Of a stretch of 64,000 nucleotides of DNA, positions 30,301 through 42,300 are shown in pieces (within the stretch, counting starts at the first letter, position 1; every line of letters starts with the position of its first letter). This DNA comes from Branchiostoma floridae (taxonomy: Eukaryota; Chordata; Leptocardii; Amphioxiformes; Branchiostomatidae): contig NC_049994.1 of assembly GCF_000003815.2 (NCBI RefSeq), forward strand, positions 4,277,787-4,341,786. Direction: 5' to 3'. The position numbers were made by a program, and so were the translations under genes. The notes under the pieces were generated by a model. The model did no database searches. It saw only the letters and a list, made by a program, of their open reading frames with translations, and was not told where the DNA came from.

Positions 30301-33300
30301 TACTTGAACCAGAGAAATGTTACCTGCGCCATTCAAATATACCCCAAAACTTCATGAATAAGAGAACCTTTTGAACATACATCTGTTTACAAACAAAGTA
30401 GTTAAGGGAATACTGGCTTACACTGACACTAGATAAAAAGTTACATTTTGACGTACTCACAATAATTACAGACTATCAGTGATCATCATCACTATCAGGG
30501 TTGGACAAGTCCACTAGCCCTATTGTCCTGGCCAAGTGAAAATGCCGATCGGGCAAGTGCATGACCTACCCACTTGCCCGGCCGAGCAAGTTAGATTTTT
30601 TCCATTGAGTAAGATTTTGACATACTTGCTACTTTTCACAGTCATGACATCAAGCATTGGTCAACACAGAAAAACAGAGGCAATAACAAGAGTTCCATCG
30701 ATGGAAGTCAAAGTACATAGAAGAATGTCATTGAACTCTCGGGCAAGTGAAAAGCTGGTTTGGGCAAGTAAATTTTTTATGTACTTGCCCGATAAGACAA
30801 GTGACTTCTAGAAAACTTGTCCAACCCTGCTATCCTCTTCGTGATTAGCTGGGTCATTCTCATGTATAGGATTATGAATTACAAGGACAAGTCTCAAAAG
30901 TCTGGTGCAGGTTAGGTGCAGGTAGACACCAGAAATACCTGCACAGCTCAACTTTTACCTGCACTAACCTGCATATGCAGGTGGTATTTTGAGCCCTCTA
31001 TTGTGTTTACCTTCACAAAAGTAAACGTTTCATTTTAGGTCAGTTTCTTTTCTTTTTTCTTCTTCTTCCATTTCAAACAAGTAAGGTCAATGACCTGGAT
31101 TAGATGGCTGTCACCGTTGTTAACAAATTGCACAATGTTTTTTCCTATATTTTTCAGAGATTACTGCAGCAAGTTACAGTGCTAGACCTGAGTCACAACA
31201 GCATCAAGGTCACGGGGAAACATTTAGAGGTCAGAAGACAGATCTTTTCTGCTATTTCTTTAAGGTCCATTGTGCAAAGACATATTTTTTTATCGGTTGT
31301 ATATTACTTATAGTAAAAAAAAATCCTGATATAACATAATAAGAATATTAAAAATGTTTTGAAGAGCTTGATCCTTAGGAATATGAATGAACGAACAATC
31401 TATTGTTGAGGACATAAGCATTCGTTGGAGATGTGCAATTGTAGGACTAATCATGGTACAGTTGGTGTGGATTCGATGAACAACTATGATGACAAACTGC
31501 TTTTATTCCCTATTTCCATCATTGCTAACTTTTGCTGTATGTTTCTCTGCAGTACCTACCAAGTCTGACTCATCTAAACCTGGGCTACAACCAGCTTGAA
31601 GCAGTTCCCACCCTCAGTATTACAGCTAGGTCAAAACTACAGTCCCTCATCCTCAAGAACAACAACTTGGATAACATTGAAGGTAACAAAACATCAAAAA
31701 GAATTATTGAACTTGATTACATTTTTCTTTTGATATATGATGATGATATGTTGTATTGTAGAACTAGCTTTGAAAATGATTGTCACAAATCCGACATTCA
31801 GTCAATAGGCTGCGAGTAATTTATTAGTTAATGGCTGAATATCATGATGATGATAAAAGTATCAGTACAGTAGAAGCCAGTTAATTGCACAACATATAAT
31901 CGCACACTTTGCTAATTGCACGAAATCCCAAAATCCCATGGTGGTGCGATACAGCTTCATAACTTGCACCATTTGGATAATTGCATGAAATGCACTGGAA
32001 GATGGGGTGCACAATTAAGCGGCTTCTAATGTACTTCATTTTGTATGCACCTGAAGTAGACAAAAGATACGGTCAAAATTGCACAAGAAGACCGCTCAGG
32101 GGACCAATACATTCTGGTCTTCGTAGGCAGGTGGTCACTATAGACTTGATTCTCAATACTTGTTTGGTCAAATGGAAATCATCTACATTGTAAGAGACTA
32201 CAAAAAGTAGTCACAATGGCCAGGTGGTCATTATGTAGAGGTGGTGACCTTTACCTGTAACATCAATGGCCAGTTGGTCCTTATGTAGACATGGTTACTT
32301 GTACAGGTTTTATGGTTCAAATGTATATCAATGGCCAGGTGGTTCTTATGTAGAGGTGGGCACTTCTACAGGTACTCATTTTTTTACGAAGTGTCTTAAT
32401 TCTGTCAAATGTGTTGTTCCTCTTGCAGGTGTAGAATCGTTCCATAAGCTCCATGAACTGGACCTGTCCAACAACTGCCTGTATGACCACAGCATGTTGG
32501 AACCACTCGGCTTCCTCAACTTCTTACACATGGTGAGGTCTTTTTCTACATCAATCAACATTCTTTGGAAATGGCTTTGAAACTAGAAAGGCCACATTAT
32601 TTTCAACGAAAATGCAGGATATTTCCTAAGGAGCGAAGAAAGAAAAATTGTCAGAAAAGAAATAAAAAGCGATTGTCAAATGTGCAATGCGCTGTTCGCA
32701 AGATGAAAGCGTTGTATATAGTACAATTATACAATATTTGTCTAAATAGAAGAATAGATTTACAGAGTTAAAAAGCTTTCGAGGTGAGACATGAACCTTC
32801 ATCCAGCATGATAGACAGTTGTACTAGTACTGCATGCTGAGCTACTAGTGCCTGCATGAGGTAAAGGCGACTCTTTAAGATATATAACGCACGTTTGCTA
32901 ACGTCATCAGCCGTTCTGAGTTTTGATTGGCTAAAGTTGGAAGAGCGTGGCCGGTAGGCCAGCAAAAAAAATTAAGTGCACGGCAACAGCTTTTGGTGCA
33001 CCAAAGTGCACATGCACCCAGTATTTGGAACCCTGGAATAATTCTGATGATCCTTCAGTCTGTCACAAGAGTACATTTTGCAGTGAGTTGATGTTAAATT
33101 CTACGTTGTATGTACTGTATTTGTGCAGTTATCCCTGTATGGGAACCCCCTGTCCTTCCACCCAGCACACAGACAACAGACAGCCAGGCATCTGTCTCCT
33201 ATTGTGGGTATGCAAGAGGTAAGGCTGTAGTTCACAATTCTTGTCAAGATTTTAACATATTACTACTGTTTGTTTTTGTTTATTTGAGCCTTTACTAACA

Positions 33301-36300
33301 ATGTATTCATGAAAAGCTCAAATCTGCCTGTAGGCCACTTTTCATTGAGGTCATGAGGGAGGTAGGGTCAGATGAAATATAGCAGAGATGCAGATCACAT
33401 CAAGTCCTAATAGATCATAACAATTATCACTTCATATAAATGGTGCAAAACATTTAGTAGAGCAAAACTTCAGCATTCATAGTAATATGTCTGCTTTTGT
33501 TGTTTTTAAGACCATTTTGCTGATGAAACAAAGGCCAAATTTAAACTTATTTGTATAAAATATGATTTGTTCTCAAAAAGGAAGAAATGGGAAAAACATT
33601 TTGTTTTGGAAAATGGCCCTAAATTTCATTCAGTTTGTCCATGTATATATTTTTAAAGTGATTTCATTTTATATATTTATATTGTGGGAGGTTTCAATTT
33701 CTACTTTTCGGCAAAATCTCATCTAATTTGTGATTTCCAGACATAAGATGTAGTTTTGAAGTTCAGAAAAGATAGTAAGCATGCGTTGATGAACATTAGA
33801 CGTCCAGGTAATAAATAAGATATGCCAAAAAGCAATTACTCAAGCAACTTTCAAAATTTCCAAAATCATATCCAGTTGCTTGAGTAATTGCTTTCTTACA
33901 GATAGTAAGCTGTGTGCTTCTTCTGTTTCAGCTAATTTTGGATGGCAAGAAACTTACCAGAGAAGAGATAAACGTGAGTAGTCTTTGCAGCTTTTTTTAA
34001 AAATAATCTTTATTGACAAGACAAAAGTACAGGGACTTCCGTAAGGTCTACATGTATAAAAACTACTTACAGTACAACTAAACACACATCTATAGGTATG
34101 AATACATCAACAAATAGGTTTTTTTTAAATACTGTGCTAGTACTAGTGCTACTGCTGGCCCTACCATGATAACTTGCATGCAACTTCTTGACCTTATTCC
34201 AAAATACTGTCACTACTAAATAATCATTCACTTGCAGAAATCATTGAAAAGATAAAAAGGAAAATCATAACAGCTGTTTTCTTTTTTTTTTATGTTATAT
34301 GTAGTCTTCACCTACCACTGGTATGGTATTTACATGACAGTCATTGTACAGTGTACATTCAAGTTGACCACCTTACATGTATGTCAGTCATGTTGCATTT
34401 GATACGTGATACAGCAGACTGCAATCAGTTGGACCAAGGGTAATGTTAATGTACCTTGTTGTGCGTTATTTATGTTATAACCACCCAAGAAAACACACAT
34501 TTAGAAAATTTGATGTCTCTAAACAAATAAGAATTATTGAAAAAAAATCTGTTCCAATGTCAAGATCAACACCCCTTATCCTGAAGACTTTTAGAATTCC
34601 ATCCTTACATTTGCCCTCAGCTTCTGCCCAAACGTAACCACCCTGGCGACCAAACCGAGGTACGGTACGCCTCCCGCGTCTACACCGTGGAGTCGGACAT
34701 GTCCGAGTTGGAAACGTCGACCTCCCTCACCTGGTCCAAGACTCCCAGGAGCAAGAAGTCTGGACGGAAAGTCCGCAACGTGGCAATCTCCGACACAGAG
34801 GGTGAAGTTACCTCTACCGAAAACTCAAGGGGTAAAGGACTATGGGTGCTTTTTTCACTAGAAATAAAACCGCAAACAAAATAGTTAGTTACAAGATGTG
34901 ACAGACCAACATAGAGTTACCTACATGTATAACAAATATCATAATGTATTACCAGGGCTCAAAACAGTTTTTTTCTGCATACCTGCACCCCTGCAGGTAA
35001 CACTGAAAACTACCTGCAATAGACAAATTTTACCTGCACCGCTCTGTGTTAATGAAGTATGGATCATACTAGAATTGTTCAGGAACCATTTATATATTTT
35101 CTATACTTTATATAGGTGATAACAGTCAATGCAACTACATCATATGACATTAACGTATAAAGCCCAGTACATGGACCAGTGCAGGTTTGGTGCAGGTAGA
35201 CACCAGAAATACCTGCACAGCTCCAATTTTACCTGCACTAACCTGCATATGCAGGTGGTATTTTGAGCCCTGATAAAGAAATTATTATCAGGTTATTCTT
35301 TAGCAAACACCATAATTACTTCACAAACGTTTGTGTCCTACAGACTCTTGTTAATGCTGTGCTTTTAGAAGACTTATATCAACACCAATTGATAGCGATT
35401 TCCTCTGCAAATTTCTGGGAAAGCTTTATAACCCGTGCTTCTGCCACCCCCTTCCTCTTCTTCCCCACCCCACCCCCCCAATAAGCCTGTACCCCTGCTC
35501 ATATAGATAATCTGGACAGGACCAGAGAGGAAATGGAGGCCATGAGAGAGCAACTGGGTCCTGATTGGTTGGTAGCCAGCCAACTCCCAACCAGAAGTGC
35601 AGAGCCTGATGCAACATCCAATCGGGTAGGTTCTCACAGTTTGTTCCTAATGCACTTATCATGATTCATTTCAGAAGTCAACCAATCACCTTTTCTTTTA
35701 CAAGACATTCCTGATCAACATGTTTGCATCCTCTGCACTGATTGGTCAGCGTTTATCATGAAGCATGTCATAAGTCAACCAATCAGCTTCTCTCATCATA
35801 CGAGGCCTCTTCAATATGTTTACATCCTCTGCACTGATTGGTCAGCACTTGTCATGATGCATGTCAGAAGTCAACCAATCAGTCTCTCTCATTTTTACAT
35901 CCTCTGCACTGATTGGTCAACCACAAGAACTACCCATTCCTGCCATGATGTCAATCTTAACAGTCTCTCAAACGCCTTATACTAATTGCGCATTAACCAC
36001 AATGTCTTGTAGTCTCGAGTTGCTTATTTTTTGTAAAAGCAAAACTTCAAAAACCTTCCTGGTGTTGTCTTGTCTTCTTTTTCCGGCTTGCTTCTTATAT
36101 GCTTCTTCCTATCTTATTCTTCCCATCTTATGTGTTCAGATTTCTGAAGATGCTGCTCCCAGCACTACAAAGACTGTGACAACTGCACAGGTTAGCATAA
36201 AAAAAATCTAGAAATAGTCTTTTTCTGGATGACAACCTGTTTGAAATCATTAGTAGGTTGCTCGTCTCCAAAACAATTAGAAAATTGTAGCACTACAAAA

Positions 36301-39300
36301 ATGGTATTTTTTTTTGGTTTTTGATAAAACCAATCCAGAAATCAAAATTGAAATAGTATTGTGTAATTTTTTTCTTGATCAATCAATCAATTATCCGATG
36401 AACCAATGAGATTGAAGGAATCTTGATTTGAATGTGATTGACTCAAAATTTGCACCATAGAAATAAGTTTTACAATAAGAACAAATTCTGAGGACTACAT
36501 GCAAATATCTAGTAATTGGTTACAAATTTTGTATTCTAAAAATATAGATATTACATGCGACAAAAAAGTGCTTGTCATTTCTTTTGCAAACTAACCCTCA
36601 ATGTTCTTTGCTTCGTTGCTATCTTCTCTGCCCTCCCCTGAAAAACAGATACATGTGTCCAGTGAGGACCTCTTGCCAGAGAGTGAGCCATCCACACAGG
36701 TTAGGACAGGGTTTGCAGTTTGCAAGTTTGCAACAGTTCGGTTGGCATGAGTTAGTAAAATTCATTATGAAGAGATAAACTGGACTTCAAGCGAAAAGGA
36801 AATTTTTGACTGAGTCGCTGAGTCCTCTTCAGCTGTACTTCACAACCCTCCTTCAACCGGGACGGGGGGCGTTATTGGCTTCCTGCGACTTTTGACCCAT
36901 AACTGACATCACACGTTTTTTCTAATTACTAGTACTAATAGGTTTACTTGTATTGAAATATTTTTACTGCCGGTTAATTTTAGAGATGCTGAAGAAGAGT
37001 GATAGATGTCACAAACACATAACAGAGTGAAAGCTCTGGTGTATTGCTTGTATCTACACTTTGTATTTGTTCTCTTTAATTATCTTTAGAGGTTTTGAAG
37101 TCTATGTGTTTGTTTGTGCTCATGTTTTGTATCCGAAGGTCTGTAATTGGCAGGTGAATGCTAGTTTCAGTTCTTGCAGGCCCTGAAATTCTTAAGAAAA
37201 AGTTTGTTACTACATGCTTTTGTTTGTTGTTGTTCCCTTCTATTATGTTCATAGAGAAATATGATAACACATGCACTCATTGAACATATTGAATTATTTT
37301 TCTTTACAGTAGAAGCTGCTAAATTGCACAGCCCATTTGCCAGTGTGGGTCGTGCAATTATCCAAATGGTGCAACAAAGCGAAGTTATTAAGCTGGATCG
37401 CACCACCATGGGATTTGGGGATTTAATGCAATTAACAGAAATGTGCGATTATCTGTTGTGCAATTAGCTGGCTTCTACTGTATTGGTTTTTTTTTTGGAT
37501 GTTAGATCTCCTTTATCAAAACTTTTTTTACTCCCACTGCCTGTAGACCAATGAAGTTGAGGAGTCCAATGACATCTATGGTGCAGGGGCTAGCACTACC
37601 AGCTCCACGGGGCAGCCACTCAGTAGACAGGTCAGCAGGGATATCTTCGGAGCTCGGGACAGGATACGGAGATTCAGCGAACAGTCCAATGACAGTACGT
37701 ACATGTTGTTTGTTTTTTTGTTTGTTTGTTTGTTTGTTTGTTTGTTTGAACCTTTGAAAGCTCAAATTGGTCTGCAGGCCACTTTTCATTCAGGTCATAA
37801 GGAAAGAGGCAAGGGTCAGACAAAGTATATAATAGAGATGCAGTTTACATCATTTAAAGTCCTAATGAGACTTATAAGTCTATACACAAATTTTTACATA
37901 CATGATACAAAATACGTAATAGTGAGAGCTGCTACATAATTTGAGACATAATTTGGTCGTTTCCGTTACTTGAAGAGTTGTTATTTTCCAATGAAAATGA
38001 CATGCACATACTAGTATTTCTACACACTTGCTATTTAGCTATTCATAAATGATGATGATATCCTCAAGATTCCTTTGTAGCAAAATGGACCATTGTTTGA
38101 GTATTGCCCAGTCACAAGTTTTCAGGTCCAGGTACAGGCATGGACCTGCTCCTGATCCTCTGGACCTGGACCTGTACCTGTACCTGAACTTTCTGTACTA
38201 GTACCCACCCCTATAGTACAGTCAAACCTGCTCGAGCGACCACCTCTTCTCAGCAACCACCTGGCCATTTCGACCGCTTTCTCTCGGTCCCGATTTATTT
38301 TGCCATTGACGTAAGCATTAAGCGACCTTTTCTCAACGACCACCTGGCCAACGCGACCGCGACCGGCCCAAATTGAGACCCATAACGACCCGCATCATTT
38401 TCAAAACTGAGGTTTTCATCGATTTTTTATGATAACTAGCGCGATTTTGTGCCAAAATCGGCCAGTTTGCGTCGGATTTTTGGGTTAAATTTACAGTTTA
38501 CAGTGTGCGTGTTGTATTTGACATTAAATACCTCGCTTCTTTGCGTGCGTGCAGTGTGCTTGCTATTTGCCATTAAACACAACAGAAACCATTTACACTT
38601 TGCATCGGGCATGTTTTAGTCGATACTCTTCTCAGCGACCACCTGTCCAAATTGACCGTTTTTTTCCGGTCCCCCGGGTGGTCGTCTTGGGCAGGTTTGA
38701 CTGTACATGCATAATGTAACATATGTTTTCTATCCTACTTAGGCCAGTCCGAGAGCCAACCATTCCTCGTCAAACACAGAGAGGGCAACGACGACGGGTA
38801 TTTTTTCGTCATCATCAGAGAGCAGTTCATCGTAGAGAAGGATCTAGACGGCAGAATTATGGACAAACTAGAAACCAGCTGTCTGAAAACTGTGGAGAGA
38901 GGTCAAGAGGTCAACCAAGAGGATGATGGGTAGGTTTAACATCTCTGCTATTTTCTGCAACGGACAAAAATCGATGTGTACGTGTCGTCCACATCATCAA
39001 ATAAACATGGCCTTATGTACAAAAGCTTTGAGGACAGAAGATAATTAAATCTATATTTCTTTTCTGTTTTTGTTGTTACAGTCTATATCCTATGGTGTCA
39101 TTGGTTTTCGACTACGTGAGAAAAGACAGACAGAAGAGGGAATATGTTCTGATAGACGACGACCCAGAACAGAGTTGTCAGGTAACGCTGCTTCATTTTT
39201 ATCATGTTTAAGTCAGCTATGTCTGAACGAAACCAGTGCAATGGACAAGGGAGTAGAGCATTCTGCTTTGCATTTGATTGGTCATTATGTTTGATAGCTG

Positions 39301-42300
39301 AGCCATCAAAGACTTTCTAATAGGATTTTATAATAGGGAGTCCAAACTTATTGGTGAGTCGCGGTAAGTGACTATTGTAGGGGGGTCTGGGGGCATCCAC
39401 CTTCCATGGTGTAGAGTTTTTGATGATTTTAAGTTTAAAAAGTGCATTCTTAGGTATCCCAAGAGGCAAAAATACTGTTCCAAAGGTCACAGTAGAAGAC
39501 TATGACCACAGATGACCTGGTAGCATCCCTGGTCAATCAGAATTTCATGCTTGTCAGACAATTTTCTCCCCAGAATAGGGAGTCCAGGGGCATCAAATTT
39601 CTTGTTATTCTAAGAAAAGGGAGTCCAGATGACTCGTTGTTTTGACGCATGCCTGGCTAAAAGCCTGTATATTGTACATATATAGTAATACATGCCACTC
39701 CAGTTGACTAGCCCCCTGCTGTAGTGATTCTGCACAAAGTTGCATGGCTCAGGGCTACTGAAACAGACATTGGTGCTGCCCTATGCACTATCTGTAATCA
39801 TCTCATTTTTATTTTTGATAGCAAACGGTTTTGTTGGAAAGTTTCTCACTCAGAACTTGGGAAAAATTCTTTCTTCTGTGTTGTAGGTTCTGCTGGGTTT
39901 GTTAGAACCCATTGTGGAGACCAATCAGAGTCTCAGGCTCACAAAGCAGTATCAGGTAGGTCACCATTGTACTTTTCATCAGAAAGATCATCGCAAGATA
40001 CAGTCATTTTTAATCTGTCTTTGTTAGCTTCTCAAATATTAACAAAATAAGTTGCTGGGGCCTCAGACATACATGTATGTCGCTTCTTCCTCTGTGCAAG
40101 AGCTATATCTAACAAACACTCTGGTCTTCAGATTAAAAAGAATAGAAAAACTTTTGCCACAGTACCATAACAATCTGCTAGGGGGCCCCAAATCTAAGCA
40201 TTTTAACGTCTCAGCAAGACCTATACCCAAATACCAAACATTAAGACATCCATTTAGACCTATCAAGTTATCTTCTTTACACACAGAGATACATGTTGAC
40301 TCCCACACGAATACTACCTAAAACATACAACCTTCTTTATGAAGGTATAATGTGTAAGTCTGCACATTGAGACATGGTTGCCAAAAAGACTTAACTTTTT
40401 ATCACTTATTTTCCCAGTGCCTTAAATGCTCCAGCAAATTCAGTCAAGGTCAAGCCAAGGTTACGGTGTTGACGAAAGACGACAGCGTTGAGGAGGTCAT
40501 CGTGTGTCCATCATGTCAAAGTAACATGATCGTCCAACTCGAGAGCCAACCAGCATTGAGCTCTTCTGTGCCCGGGTCCCAGCCAGCGTATAGTACGTCC
40601 GTTCCCATTGGTGGGCTAGAGAAGGGACCGAGGTCAAGATCAGGGTCATCAGTGATTGGGTCCCTGTCGTCGTTTGACAGAGGTTCACCTGCAGCGACGT
40701 CATCACCGTGGAAACTTGACAGGTAAAATACGAAATTTATGCAACTTTAGATTTTTTTCATTAATTGCATACATTGTCAAATAACATATTTAAAATGACA
40801 GCTGAATATTACGCAAAAAAAACAAGACCGACAAACACAGAGTGAAAATGATACCCCCATATCATGTAACAACACAGAAACCTCTGAAAATATGAAGAGT
40901 CATAGCATTGAACTCTTTTGTGAACTACATTTATATACTCATATACATTGTACTAACTGATTTGATATGTCATATTTTTTACACTACCATTCATCTACAT
41001 ACATGTATACAATGTTTGCTGAAACTTAAGCGTTATAAAAATCATGGAAGCAAAGATTAAACAAAGATTCGTACACTTATAGAAATTAATTCAAATGTAG
41101 ATTAATTGGGTGATCTAACATGGATTTAAAGTTCATTGTAACATGTGTATATCTTAAATGTGTATTTCTAACCTTAATATTACTATTATGCTTTACGTTC
41201 TAATTGTAGAAAGTCGCCACAAGAAGAGCCAGACTCCTCTGACTATGGCACCTCAGAGAACACGCCCACCACCACCCCACACCAGTCAGCCAACAAAGAC
41301 TCTCTCTTATCAGAAAATCTCCAAGCCTCCTCAACAAGTGAAAGCACCATCGTCGACGTCAGCAGGGCAAAAACACCAGTCGCGAATCTATCTACGAGTC
41401 TGAAAACATCCCAAGAAAAGAAATCACCTGTGACGGAAGACACAGAATCGTCTCCGAAGAAGTCCAATAGAAGCGTAGATTTTGATGATTCGGTCATAGT
41501 CAGAAGAAAGTCAAGAAGTGGGAAGTCAAAGAAGAGTTCTAAAGCCAAAGTTGTGGAAATAGGGGAGACTGTGAAAGCAAAGAAGTCAGACGATTTAAAA
41601 CTTCCCGTGCAAGAAAGTGCCTCACAGGTGGCTGATCCAAGTGTGTCGGAAGCGATGCATAACGCAGGGGCTGTACCAATGGCAACAAACTTTTCAGATT
41701 CAAAGGGAAGGCTGTCCCCAGTGGCAAAGCTGAAGCAAAACAGAGACGGCAGTCCCAAAAGTACCGCGTCTTCCCACAAACTGTTACAGGAGCGTAGGAG
41801 TAACGATAGCATCACTGTGCTAAGCGAGGATACCACTGTGGACTTCACCACAAGCAATGCAGTCAAACAGAAAGTGGAAAGAACTGATTCACCCATTGAA
41901 GAAGACAACGCAGTCTTAAATGGGCAGTTAGAGAGCGAAGAAGCGAGCGTCAAACCTAAGAGACAAGACAGTGTATACAGCGAGATCGCTGTTCTATCAA
42001 CTGATGATCCAAACACCACTGAGACAAATAGGCCAGACGTTTTGGATGCAATAGTTTCAAACATGCAGTCTTCAGGCGACCAACAAGATATTTCAGATAT
42101 CTATAGTAAACATGTGTCCGAAGAAATGGCGACAAGTCCTCTCACCGGGAGTACTTGTACAAGTATGGTGGCCAGCATGTACCAAAGTGCAATATCGGAA
42201 AACGGAGAGGAACCATGCGAGAGTTCCGACACAGTCAACATCAGTTTGTCCCAAGTAGAACAAACAAATGTCGTTAGGAAGGAAACTTCTGATTCTGCGT

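Noticed and set aside
41243-42064. 273-codon minus-strand ORF opposite STK11IP exon 19
   Set aside because: Pure antisense shadow of the large Ser-rich coding exon; composition mirrors it and there is no independent start context or family match.
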